Below are positions 1 through 12,173 of a DNA stretch of 64,000 nt, in pieces; the stretch's first letter is position 1; each line of letters begins with the position of its first letter. The stretch comes from Polytrichum commune (lineage: Eukaryota > Streptophyta > Polytrichopsida > Polytrichales > Polytrichaceae): NCBI GenBank assembly GCA_950295325.1, contig OX485803.1, forward strand, positions 29,388,001-29,452,000, read 5' to 3'. The notes under the pieces are model-generated. The model ran no database searches. It was given only the letters and a program-made list of their open reading frames with translations, and was not told where the DNA came from. The position numbers and the translations under genes were made by a program.

Positions 1-803
1 TTGCCTAAATATGCTAGGTGTTCCATATAAAGTTTGTGTCATTGACCAAATGCAAACACCGTTTTTTGTTATCCCTTTACAAAAGGCAACCATTCTTCAT
101 TTGATTATCACCCCCATACAAATTCTTTTGGTGTTGTTGAAATTCTTTGATGTGTGAAAAAGGAATCCATTTTCAACCATCACATGCCTACATTCTAAAC
201 CTAGGCAAGTTGGTAAGCAGTTCAATATTTCCCATAATGCAGCCCCTTTTTGTTTAATTTAAGTGGTTGCGACCTTGATTTCTGGTGGGCTGGAATTTTA
301 ACATATCATGTGGGCTAGTGTAAAGTGGGCTAGTACGAAGTGGGTGATCAAAATAAACAATGTAACTCCAAATATTTTATTAACCCAATCTATATAATCG
401 TACAATCAATGAGTAACAGATGCCATACAACACCATAGATTTTGAGCAATTGCATGCATATGTCCACTCTAACACTATTTCTACCTACAAGATTGGAAGA
501 TGCAAAGCTATGACATTAAGTACAAGTGAGTATGTCCAAGGGAATCCCTTTGTGCAAAAGTTGGGGCCACATGGCTATTTCTATATGGCATGCAATTGTA
601 TCATCACACCTAACTACACGTGCTTATGACAACAAAACCCCATCCCAACTTACCCTCGCCCCCTATCAAACTAATAAATATTAATTGATTTTGTGACTTT
701 AACCATGTCTACATAAATTAGATTTGATCCAAATTATTCAGTTTCAATGTGAAATTATTTAGTCAGGTATATTCAAGTTGTTGTGCTTGTAATGTAACTA
801 CAA
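1..803. other. Intergenic, no gene seen
   Basis: AT-rich sequence with no recognisable protein, RNA gene or element ends; the longest frame (69 codons) looks like chance. Confidence 0.6.
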
Positions 804-806
804 TTA

Positions 807-1254
807 GGGCCACTTCACACTATGGCCGTCCAAGTCGAGAGGCCGTGGGATTGAATGGCCAAACTTTGTTCATAGTCCAAAGAAATGGGTCAAAAATAAC
901 CTATAAAATATGGGAATTGGAGCCTTCAGCCAACCATAGTGTGAAGCTTCCAAAGGCCAAGCCCAAAGTCCAAACCTTTGGCCATGAACTCCCACGGCCT
1001 CTTGACTTGTACCCTAGCCACACCAGAGGGGTCCAGCTAGCGGGGCAGGGTTTAGGGTCTAGCAGGTCCAAACTTTCTTCGAGCGTCCGTCACCTTGGTC
1101 AAAAAATATTGCCATGAAGGCATTTTGGAGAGCGGCGACCTTTAGACTTTGACCTCTAATGTGAAGGGTCGAGAGGCCGAATTCTTGGTTTCTTACAATC
1201 CGATTGTTGGAAATCGATGGCCTCTCGACCTTTGGCCATAGTGTGAAGCGGCCC
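807..1254. mobile_element. PIF/Harbinger-type MITE, 448 bp
   Basis: Ends are GGGCCACTTCACACTATGGC on the left and the complement of GGCCATAGTGTGAAGCGGCCC on the right, flanked by TTA on both sides (804-806 and 1255-1257). GGG termini with a TTA duplication are the signature of PIF/Harbinger (Tourist-like) elements. A second internal copy of the end motif (CCATAGTGTGAAGC, 934-947) hints at rearrangement. No transposase is encoded. Confidence 0.85.
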
Positions 1255-1554
1255 TTAAGAAGGATACAAAAAAAATTCCAGGTTAAAAATTTGTAGTGTA
1301 GAAAGTGTGTCACACATGTGCTTCTACCTTTGTCCACAAGTGTTCAATATTGGTTGTGACTCTTATAATGTGGCATGGAAATTGAGCTTCAACAATGAAG
1401 TGTTGTATCAAATGTCAACACAACAATGTCTACTAAGGGTAGATGGGCATCATTTGGTTAGTTTTGTCGTTTTCCAACCCATACTGCGTGAATTCGTGAG
1501 GTTGAAGTTTATGTGTATCCGGAAGTGTATTTGAAGACAAGTCCAATAACCATG

Positions 1555-1830
1555 ATCAATCCCAAAAGTCTTAGTTAGTACTAATCTCAAATTATTATGT
1601 ATTATGATTGATCAAAGTCTATTGACAATGAGCCATAAGAAAGCCACATAGGTCCTCCCTAATTATGTTGATTATTGAGTCTAGAATGATTAACAACTTT
1701 TGAGCACGTAGTCTAATCTCAACCAAACACATGTCTTTTATGTTGCTCATTTTTAGATTTGCAACTCGCTACCTACCACTCAAAATATAGGTGTCTAATT
1801 GACATAAGTAATCGAATTAGGCCCGCTTAT
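1555..1830 (-). repeat. Dispersed family D1 copy, reverse orientation
   Basis: It contains ATAGGTCCTCCCTAATTATG, TCTAGAATGATTAACAACTT, and ends TAAGTAATCGAATTAGGCCC, the complement of the family's start. Confidence 0.68.
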
Positions 1831-3404
1831 GTTGTTATCTATGGCCTAAATGCACAAACGTAATAGAATGCAATTGCACTAGAAAAGCAAGCAGTGGTTT
1901 TCATATAGGAACAAACTAGGTAGCACTAAATTCTCCTACTATTGCAAGTGGGAGAATAATGTGGAAATGTTGGGCTGCTCTCATTGTCTAGGTGGAAGAA
2001 ATGTGGACCCAAGACCCCGGGTCCTCCCCTAAGTCTTCTTAGAGACTTCCGACCAACACTTATATAACTAAGTATTAGTTCAAGGACAAAAGTAGCATAA
2101 AATGTAATTATCACCCACACTAACTTCAACACGAAAAACAATTAATGTAGTCCACACTAATTTTGAGTTAGAGATTTGGCATAGGTTGTAGACTAATACG
2201 GGTTCTAGAAATAATTATGGCCCACACTAAGAGCATCATCACACATTGTATACCAAGCACTAACACACAAGGGTGTCGACCCTAGTAAATTTAGTTTCAG
2301 GGGATAAGAGTTCCTCTCTATATTCAACATTCAACGTGTTCACTCTACACAATCACTTTAAGTTTTGGGTGTCATGATCAAACTAATATCTTACAACACA
2401 CGGAGTTGTACATAGCAAGTGGTGAAAGTAGAATTTTATTTGATCAAAGATTGTGAAATATTGATAGTTGATTCCCTTATAAAGATTGTGCTCTCTATAA
2501 GGTAGTGGACCTCTCCTCTCTACAATGCATATTTGAAGCAGTTGAAGAGCTTAGAGGGGAATGAGCACCTCTAATTTGGTGATTATGAGAAGTTGTGGGC
2601 ACCTACTTTGTTAAAATCAACCTCTAAATTATTTAGAGGTATCCGTAGTGGGAATGTGTGCTCTTGCTCTAATAGGACGATTTGGTGTAATTGGTCCTAC
2701 TAATCGGCTTAATCATGAACATGGTAGTACCAATCCGACCGGAACCGGTCCCCTTGGTCAAGATACTTCTCACTTTCACATCACTTTTGGAACAAAGCAA
2801 CCATGTTGTCAAACAATGTGATGTCATGCCTGTATATTCCTCATCTTGAAATTCTTGACATATTTCGAACTTTGTCAAACTTGCAAAAAGATGGGACCGT
2901 GTGGAAAACCCACCTCCAAGCTATACTACACTAACTTTAGTTTTATGTGTCATATGAATTAGATTGACCTTCATGACTTGTCTTGTGACTTCAGATGTCA
3001 CCTTCTCTAGTTGTCCCCTAGTGTCTGCAAGATCATTTACATGGGTCGATGATGAAATGTGTTGACCACACTAAATCATATATAATATAGTGTTATTTGA
3101 TTAAGCACTATACGTGACAGAGTTACATCGAAACCCACTATTGATGAGTCATTCATATATAATTTTGTGATAATCCCCACTTAATAACTCCTTATTCATG
3201 AGGTTGGACTGGCAAGTGTTGGGAGACTAGAAGTCAAGGCAACATATCCTAGATCAAAGGATTTGACAATACTAAATTTAAATATTAATGTCAAATTTGG
3301 GCAAGTAGGTCAGGCTTACCTCATTGTCGTGTAAAAAGTTCATGGGGTTTGTGGTTTGTTGTTACTTAATTGACCCATCAAGCTTCCTTCTAAGCTATGA
3401 TCGG

Positions 3405-3600
3405 GAAGAACCGGCAGTTAGTTACAGATGAACCGGTTGAGTTTGAGAAATAACCAGTTGAAGTTCAAGACTGCATGAGAATTACCCATCATTTAAGAGG
3501 AATCTATAGAAGAATATACCCCAATTTAATAAAGGAAAACCTAAGGATGTCAACATGTAACCGGTTGGACTTGCAAGCAATAGGATCTCAACCAATTATG
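3405..3600 (-). repeat. Dispersed family D2 copy, reverse orientation
   Basis: GATGAACCGGTTGAGTTTGA, GAGAATTACCCATC and CAACATGTAACCGGTTG mirror the copy at 28685-28895. Confidence 0.7.
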
Positions 3601-3853
3601 CCCAAAAAATCTCCCCAATCACGGCTTCTAAGGAGTCGGGGTCCATGAATGCATAAAGACATCCAATAGGAAACTATGCTTGGGCAAAAGACACGTATGT
3701 TGCAATGAAGATATCTTACAACCTCCTTTTGGTTGGGCTTTGTGACAACTACCCTAGTGTACCAACCAATATTGTAGATATATATAAGCTTATAAAGTAT
3801 CCGATACGGGTGTAGCACTACCCATCAATTGCATTGACACTACACATGATTTA

Positions 3854-4108
3854 TCACTATATTCGTTAATTTGAGACTTTCTCTTGTCTCAAATTAATAT
3901 ATGGACCAGAACAACATGGTCTAATGTTTGGGTCGTCCTACATAAACCATCTTGATATGAGTTCTTAATTGGGTTCTTGATATGAACACCCGCTTCAAAG
4001 TATTTGCATCTTACAACATTCTCCAATATCTGTGTGACTTTATCCATGTTCTTATATTTGTAACTGTCTCAAAATTTCGAAAAAGTCCCAAATTAACGAA
4101 TATAGTGA
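3854..4108. mobile_element. 255-bp MITE with TTA duplication
   Basis: The ends TCACTATATTCGTTAATTTG, then AGACTTT, and the inverted right end (AAAGTCCCAAATTAACGAATATAGTGA with one change) are flanked by TTA at 3851-3853 and 4109-4111. The GGG start typical of Harbinger is absent, so Tc1/mariner (TA) is the other possibility. Confidence 0.72.
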
Positions 4109-4111
4109 TTA

Positions 4112-7100
4112 GTGTGGTATTAAACAAAAATCGGTGTGCAATGTTAGTGAGAGTGGTCGCCGTGTCATAGCATCAAGTATCATATGACATCCTCTCTAGG
4201 TGTCATTCAGTGCTTGCAAGACAAATAGGGGTTGATGATGGATAGTGTGGGTCACACTAAATGAGACGTTAAGGATGTACTAGCATTAGGCTCAACTCAG
4301 TGTGTTCAATACTTTACTAACAAATATTGACATTTTTCTTCTATTACCTAGATAGTATCATACTTTTCACTATTGTCGTTATACCCACTTGATATGTGCA
4401 CATATGTATATACACATGTGTGTGTGTGTGTGCGTGCGCACGTGCACCATTGTAATATCACATGCACTAACATAGCATCGCTAAGCAAAGGTGCTCCCTA
4501 TTATGGAAAGGGGATTTAACAATATTGAACCCAACAAATGTGAGGGAATATTGTTGCTTGACAAAGGCCTTAGTCTTAACATGAACCATGGGGAGCTTTC
4601 CGGCATGATGTGGGTCTTTGGCATTGCAACATATGGTGTAGATGGTGGGCCTGGTTGTTGTTCCAAAATACACATGATAAGGCAAGGTGGACTAACATGT
4701 TACCCAACATTGGTTCCCTTTAAATGAGAAGGAATGTTATGGATATTCTTGGACTTTTTGAATTTTACAATACCGTAACTTTTTGGGTAATTAAGTTTCT
4801 TGTTGCTTCCATCAATACACTAACCCACTAGTATATGAAAACACAATAGGTCCACACAACATTGATGTCTATGTTGTCCAAATTGAGATCACCAACACAA
4901 GGTTTTTGGATACATGTACTTTAAACGTATAATATATATAGTACATACTATGTATTCCATATAAGTACATTATGTACTTCAAATAATGAAATAAAAATAT
5001 TCATAGGATATAATAACCAATTCTAAGATATTTTTATCTAAATATCATCATAAATTTATATTTCAATATTAAAGAGATGGTGTTTACAATTTAAACTCTT
5101 ATAATCATGTTGTACTTAAACATGGATTGGGGCATATTCTAAATCCAATGACCGCAAATTAGTACATAGGTCTGTATTTGGTGATCTAAACCCAAGGGTT
5201 GCACCTCTCATTCAAAGCCAAGAACGACGTGTGTTCACAACATACTCTTAAAACCCCCTATATACAAGATTTATGTAAAATCAAGCAAATACACATACAA
5301 TTTCAATGAGAAAAATACAAGTCATAATATGTATATGTAAAAAAAATTACATTCATATATAGTCATTAACATAAGTGTGTGTATATATATATATAATGAA
5401 CCCCATCATATGTATACTGTAAACCCTAGCATCCATCAATAAAGTCGTTCAACACTTTTTTTGTCCCTTGGATGTAATTCACAAGCATCTAAGTCTACAA
5501 AATATGGCATAGAAGCTAATGCACTTATTGTTTCCAAATCTACCATGAAATGATCCGTAAGGTCGTAAGTTCACTTCTTGTTGGTTCCTCTTTGATACCA
5601 ACATAAACCAATATCCATGTCTGCATGTTTGATGGATGATCCATCAAGTCGATTGTCCACACAACAATTATCGAACTTTCTACACATCATGTAAATCCTC
5701 CCCAACAAATCAAACCTTAATTGGCTCAGCTTCCTTTTTTTTGGTCTACCACATTTTTGACAATTCAAGCTTCATGTGCTTTCAAAAAACACATTTCACA
5801 ATCACAACCAAGATTTAGCATGGTATCATGATTTGCAGCAGTAAGGAGTTTAGGCTTCGTATATAAAAGGCTAGCCTTAACCCAAGTCGATCAATCCATA
5901 GATAAAGTTGGATTGCCATTCAATAGATTAATAAAATGCACTTTTGAGAATTCTAGACTCCCCTACTTCTACATAAGCCATGATGGACTTTACATTAGAT
6001 TGAGAGGGCATTTCAACATTTTTCATGTTCATCAATTAGAACATCCAAGGCATATCTAAGCTCACTTTGCAACTCCACATCCTCATGTAAATCATTTTTA
6101 ACTTGCAACTGCATCAATTTCGCCTTTATGAACATGTTTGAATTGTCTTCTCCAACACTACAAAATTCCTTGTCACCACCTTATGCACTAGAATCATCAA
6201 TCAATGTGTGATCATAATCACACTCCCCATTCTCCTTCGTACTTTCAAATAAATGAGCCTCAGTAAGTCACCCTCCCATACAAGTACAAATGTTGCATAT
6301 TTTCTAGAGTTTCTCCATACATATACATAACTACAAATTATGATTTGTGTTGACTATGTATACATAGTACGGAAAAGGTTAAACTAATATCCCTTTTGTG
6401 CACTTGCGTATACTCATACGTGTTATGAAAGGTGCACCCCCCCCCCCCCGAAATCCAAAATCATTCATTTGTAACCTAATCTTCTTATTTCATAATTAAT
6501 AAACCTCTTTTATGGATAGAGACTATCTAAAATCAAAATGTTTCTAAAACTGGAATAGTGTGTTTAGCTTGGAACATATGAACAAAAAAAAAAGCTAAAA
6601 GAGTGAGTAATTAACCTTTAACGTCATGGAGCTCATTGTCATTTCATTAAATCGTCTAAAAAGTAAGCGTTCTAGAGCTCAATTTTTATTGTACCTAAAA
6701 GAAAAGTTGTTGCAAATGCTTTTCAGATCACATCAATACGGTAGCAATACTTAGTAATTTTATAACTTTTTATAATCAATTTAGTATTATTAAACTTCAA
6801 GAAATTGCAATCACATTATAGTCCAAACTTTCGAGCTTATGTAAAGAATAAATATACACTTTGAGGTAAGAAAAAGAGTCCGTAGAAAATTTACAATCAA
6901 AATTACATGAAGTTATTATATATAGAATTTCATCAACAAAGAAAAATGTCAGGTCATTCTTGACTTTAAAAAATCTTGTGAACAATCATCTTTTTGTATT
7001 GGAATGTGATCATCGCCATTGACAAGAAATTTTCATGAGAAACACAACGATACCTATTATGACCTTCCTAGCACCTTCCTTTTGGTTGAATTTGCCTTCA

Positions 7101-7380
7101 ACAGTTATTCATAAACCCAAAACGGGCCTCTAAGGAAGCTAAGGGTTAACCCCCTAAACACCTTGGGGATCTAACACCTCAAATCAAACACTTTTTTTTT
7201 TTTTGTCAAAGATATTATTTGGAGTTGACACAATGAGAAGTTGGCTTCATAGTCGTTTAGAGGTTCATGAACAACAAGAGTACCATTTGAACCTTTAGTT
7301 AGTGAGAGTTATTCCATGTCATAATTTTTGCCAGTGATGAGGCAGGTGGCATCTGTAATGTTACTGGTTTGGACTGCATA
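4112..7380. other. Intergenic, no gene seen
   Basis: AT-rich, with a poly-C run near 6439 and T/A microsatellites near 5375. The segment 4187-4262 resembles 3000-3090 (GCTTGCAAGA..., GATGATG..., CACACTAAAT), a short diverged repeat. No coding similarity was recognised. Confidence 0.55.
4385..4447. repeat. Alternating purine-pyrimidine microsatellite
   Basis: A run of (TG)n followed by TGCGTGCGCACGTGCAC, flanked by ATGTATATACACATG. Alternating dinucleotides of this kind can adopt Z-form DNA. Confidence 0.8.
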
Positions 7381-7906
7381 CTACACCATTTATGGTATTT
7401 AGTGTCACATGCATAATAGTGTCACTTACCCTATTTTGAGGTGTATGCTAGGTTACACTAATGATCAACAACTTCATCATAAGTGTCACCTCATGACATT
7501 TGGCGTTCAAGTGCGCTTACTAATATCTTGACATGAGTATGTTCAATAGTGTCATGAGGTGCATGCCTATGTTACAGAATGCTCTACAAGTTGACTAAAA
7601 GTGTCCACAAAAGCCATTAGTATGCTGAAGAATATCTTCCTCTTGCATATTAAATTGAAAACACATGACACTTGCCATTAGTCCACCCAAAAAACATCAT
7701 CCCCTTGCATACTAAAACGCAAGATTATCATTTAAAGTATCCCACTGTGTTACTCTAAATGTCATAGAGTAGATATTCTTTTCACTTAAAGAAGTTACTT
7801 ATGTTGACAAATGGCATAGCGGGCATGACACTTTGAGACCTCTAGGCATCTAGTTTAGGCCCTTTGCAAATAGTGTATATGATACTAAATACCATAAACA
7901 AGCATG
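7381..7906 (+). mobile_element. CTACAC-family MITE, long form, copy 1
   Basis: The left end CTACACCATTTATGGTATTT leads into AGTGTCACATGCATAATAG; the right end is its inverted counterpart (ACTAAATACCATAAAC). The interior matches, in reverse, the copy at 24764-25305 over most of its length, including the segment about TATGCTGAAGAATATCTTCC. Confidence 0.75.
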
Positions 7907-8339
7907 GCACAAGTGAATAAAAGTTTAAAATTGACAAGAATGATAGGCTCCAATTGATTTTAGCAAGTTGCGTTGTGGCATATATCTTACCTCCATGGCA
8001 CCTCTTACTAATCTTTCAATATGGCCTATGCACGTGATAGATCTGGACTTGTGATAGATAGGTATGTAGGTATGTACATAGGACTGTGAGTGGGTAAATT
8101 GACAAGCCTTACACTATTTGTGTATGGTTAGCATGCTAAATTAGTTACTCATCTTAAATAAACAAATATATTTGAATGATGTATTGTTAGCTATAGATCT
8201 AGGAACAAACACCAAAAATACACGTCATTGTGAGAGACACTCATCATCCGGTCGGTAAACTTTGACCACATGAAGTATATGCATATGAACTCCAAATTTG
8301 AAAATTCAAATCCTCACATACGTAATATCTAAATATAAA

Positions 8340-8770
8340 CAAGAAAATATGATATGTTTAACTTCCTCATCCATCCGTTATCCAAATTTAGAGAGAGGAA
8401 AAACAATCACTAGCTGCCGCAACTTGGGAACTTCAAATGTACAACCTGAGAGTCTTCTCAAGTTTTGTTGGAACAAAGAGGATTTCCTGCCCATATCTTC
8501 ATAAGGGCATGGATTTCCGCATACAAGTGGCTAATCGTGAATATGTCAAGGATGGTGAGCAGAATTGCCCTGGACATCAAGATTCCCAGTTCCCACTAAT
8601 CTCCATGCCCGATGCAGAGTATTTGTATATATGCGTGCATATCTTGTCTTCGCTGTCTACTTTTGGCAACGATGACTGGAATGATGAAGCCCATTAACTT
8701 AGCAGCTTGCCAGGACTGAGAGCTTCTTCCCCTTGTGGCGGCTGCCATCTCGAGGTGGATACAGACAATA
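8340..8770 (+). other. Unrecognised, possibly coding remnant
   Basis: The sequence is more GC-balanced and less repetitive than its surroundings and carries an 86-codon open frame (8437-8697, starting MYNLRVFSSFVG). No family is recognised, and no neighbouring exons can be joined with confidence. It may belong with the exon-like modules downstream. Confidence 0.2.
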
Positions 8771-8779
8771 AGGTAGACG

Positions 8780-9130
8780 CCGTTGATTCAGTTACTTATC
8801 TTGATCGGACACCTAGATTTGAGTGGTATGTCGTTTGGTGTGGATCCAAGATCAGACACTAAACAGACGAGTTTTTTAAAAAGAGATTGGACTACATGTT
8901 CAAAATATGTCAACCATTCGAAGCGCAATAGTCCATATAATCAGGTGGGACCTATCCTACATGACCAGTCACTGAGCACAAAAACTTCCAGTTCGATAGT
9001 GAGTAAGATAGTCATATGAACTCCAAAAACTATGAGGACAGTGGCCCAGGATGGCCTCGATATGGATTTGCTAACTGCGTCATGCTAGTCGCATGTTTCA
9101 TATCCAAGGAGAAGTGGGCTAGTCAGAAAA
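8780..9130 (+). repeat. Dispersed family D1 copy
   Basis: Shares TTCAGTTACTTATCTTGATC, TTTGAGTGGTATG, GATTGGACTACATGTTCAAA and ATGGATTTGCTAAC, in this order, with 13380-13760. Confidence 0.7.
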
Positions 9131-9159
9131 AGTAACTACTTCAGACCCATCTATCTTTC

Positions 9160-10280
9160 AAACCCAATACTCTTTCAGGCTGGACCTTTGAGTTTATTGC
9201 AGGTCACATAGGTTAGATGAGCTCAAAGTCCAGATTGAAAGATTGAGCAAAATAAAGGTAAGGGTAAGAGTTAACCGTTAACGTTACCAACGCCTTGACG
9301 GGGCTTGTCAGGCTTTGGAGACAAGAAAAGTGGACTTTTGTTGTCGGTAATTGCATGTTTGATCACTTCTGAGAAAAGTAGCATTTATTGAAATCAATGT
9401 ATGCTTCTAGAGAACTGTGAGATCATCCAATTACTGAAATAAGTTTTAAATAGGATGACAATATTGTAAAGCACATGAAGGAATACAACATACTATTTTG
9501 TGCAATGTCTAGTATTTCTACACACAATTGTATTTTCTTCAATCCTTCGAGCTATGTTGTAGACGCTAAATGCTTGAGCCTTGGGACACAATTTGACTGT
9601 ATTATACCTTCATTTGGAATTTTCATAAATATTTACAATCAAATTCTTAGACATGTCAACTTGTCAAGATATGAAATCTAAATTTTAACCCTGTAGATGT
9701 AATATTTACGTGCTTTGTAGAAACTTTCTCTGTAGACATTTGAGAATTGAAGATTGTTCATCTTAAGTCATGTCACTCTCAAGAAACATCTGGTGTAGAA
9801 GTCAACGCAATCCCACAAAAGACATGGTGTAGGGATCAATTCAACACAAATCATATGATCAGAAGTCAAATCTTCCTCTAGGGTGAAACAATACACAGCC
9901 AAGAGGATTTTTCAGGCTGATCCTTCCATTTCATTGCAGGTTGCATACGTTAGATGAGCTTGAAGTTCCAGATTCAAAGATTGAGCAAACAGTAATAAGT
10001 GATCGTAGTTAAATTCACTGAAATTACACAGGAACCGTGGCGTGGAATCAATGCTTTCTGTAATTTGGAAACATTCCCAATCTCAGGGATCAAAACAACA
10101 AGAATGATATGATCAGAAGTCAAATTGTCCTTCTAGCCAACAGGATGCAACAATATGCAGCCTTCCCGAAGCCAGGAGGATGAGCTGGGCGGCAGTGGGA
10201 TCCTTGGGCAATGGCAGTCCGGCGCCAAGAAGGCTTTGTTCTTGCAGGCTGCCTACAGATGTTCAATACACCCGCCATTG
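9160..10280 (+). other. Exon-like module repeated two to three times, origin unknown
   Basis: Around 9201 a TTTATTGCAG acceptor-like site is followed by sequence translating RLDELKVQIERLSKIK and a GGTAAGG donor-like site. At about 9932 a diverged copy (TTTCATTGCAG, then LHTLDELEVPDSKIEQ) occurs, and at about 10240 a third start (TTCTTGCAGGCTGCCTACAG). Flanks such as ATATGATCAGAAGTCAAAT (9853 and 10106) are also repeated. It looks like duplicated fragments of a coiled-coil exon, not an intact gene. Confidence 0.35.
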
Positions 10281-10528
10281 TTCCATCAACAGTTTCGGAT
10301 CCACGCCTGTTGGCATACTACAAGTGTAATCATCAGTGACTAGGGTTGATGAAAGTGCAACATACATTAAACTGGCCTTCTGAACCCATAGAGAACTCAA
10401 GGTTGCCAAAGCAAGGATATCATTATCACTCTGATCCAAATCGCTCATCCATTAGAATTATCCTCTAACTCAACATGACTTCTGGTCAGGACTGGTTGAT
10501 TTGCATAGAACACCTTCCATGTTTGGTA

Positions 10529-10716
10529 AGTTTCCAATGCATGCTTGGAGGTAGTGTGGAGGTTGGAACGAAGAACACTCTGTATAGGTTCCGTGAGGAT
10601 CAAACTCATTTTGGCATGCCAAAGAGGTGCTAAAATGAGTTTGACCCTCCACTAACCGAAATAAGTTGCTCTTAACTCAAACTCAAACACTACCTCCAAG
10701 CATGCACCACAAATGG
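10529..10716. repeat. Palindromic MITE downstream of the TRIM37-like gene
   Basis: GCATGCTTGGAGGTAGTGT on the left pairs with ACACTACCTCCAAGCATGC on the right, around a TTTGGCATGCCAAA centre. A related element lies at 14641-14850 and a half copy at about 10750-10860. Confidence 0.65.
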
Positions 10717-11267
10717 AAATAAATTATTGATATTAAATCTATCCTTAAATTCAACGAGACTTTCAATCAAGACGTGCAAGAATAAGTTTGGCCCTCAATG
10801 AACCAATACAGTATTGTTCTTTCAACCTCCACATTGACTCCAACCAAGCATGCAACAAAAACTTAGCAAATATGGAAAGTATTGTATGCAAAAAAACCAA
10901 CTCCTTACAAAAAGTCCCTTTGATTGAAGTATCATTCTATTGTAAGCAAAACTCCATGGGTTAAGGAACCAACTAACTCCGACAAAAACGTCCCATTGAG
11001 GTAAAGGATAACTCAAAGGTAAAGAATCACCTCAGAGAATGTACCTGAGAATTAAAAAAATTGGTCGCCAGCAGAGAGGATGACAGTGTGATGATAACCT
11101 TCCCAGTAAACTTTCCTCTTCAGATTTCACTACAGTAGGTGATCCACAAATTCATTAACTCCTTTCCCAACGCCTCATCAACATAACAATGTTTAGTGTG
11201 TGTTGTTGCCGGAAGACTACGATCAGTTTTCCTTGCACTATGTCAAGACTTTGGGTTATGTTTCATT

Positions 11268-12173
11268 TTATTTCAAGTTGCCCCAGTCCTCGATTTCTGG
11301 GGTGCAGAAGGATCCACCAACACCCGACGTGGAGCTGTAAAACGTCGTGTACTTATTCTCCAAGCTCCAATCTACACCCCTGCTCTCCAAATTCCTCATC
11401 ACAACTTGAGATGGTGGTAATCCACATGTGCTCACAGTTTCTGAGTCCAAGAATTCGTGTGCAGATTTCTCTCGAGGAGTCTCGTTGATGATGTTGCCAC
11501 CGTTCATTGAGTTGGTAGGCTCGACTGGGGCGGCTGAGGTAGTCTCAATTGGAGTAGAGAGAATTTTTTTGGTCGACACAGATGGACCAGCTTTGATAGA
11601 AAGAGCAGACAGGTGGCGTGCAAGCTGAAGAGGGTCCGTAAACGGCAAGGGAGCTTCAGGAACTTCAGGAACTTCAGGAGCAGGCAAAGCCAAGAATTGG
11701 TGCGTTTTTCGGCTACGCAATTTCTTGTGCGACCGAGACTTGGGCGGCGGTAATTGGAAAAAATCGTCCCGCTTCTTCATCCAGTGCTCTTGTCGTTCCT
11801 TCCCACGAGCATGCACAGGTGGTGTTGTGGACTTGGTGGCGTTGTATTCAATAGTGGTCATAGTTCGCTGGCTGGATCCAGCCGGTACATCCATATCCTC
11901 GGAGCGCATCGAAAACTCAGTATGAGCATCACCACTGGGATGGGTGGCGTGATCCAAAGGTGACCCACTTGGAATTTCCAGGGAGTTTTGTAACTGATCT
12001 CCAGGTCTCGAGACTTCAGAGTTCATGTTTATTCGTTCCACTTGTGGCCACATACCTGGCAACCATTTCCCCACTTTGGTCCCACCGTACTCTTGCATCT
12101 TCATGTGGAAGTGCTTGATGCTTGGCATGTGAGATTTCCGTGTGCTCAAAGCAGGGGAAGTCACATTGCTCAT
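11268..12173 (-). other. Last exon: disordered C-terminal tail of the TRIM37-like protein
   Basis: A single 906-base exon encodes 301 residues and the stop codon. It opens after a TTTCAG acceptor with MSNVTSPALS. The tail is rich in Pro, Ser and Thr and contains a tandem EVPEVPEAP segment and a basic block (KSRSHKKLRSRKTH) that could act as a nuclear signal. No folded domain is recognisable. Animal TRIM37 also has a long, poorly conserved C-terminal tail, so length rather than sequence is shared. Confidence 0.8.

Noticed and set aside
5571-5768. Zinc-knuckle-like frame (CQKCGRPKKRK)
   Set aside because: Only one CxxC pair; no gag or other retroelement context around it.
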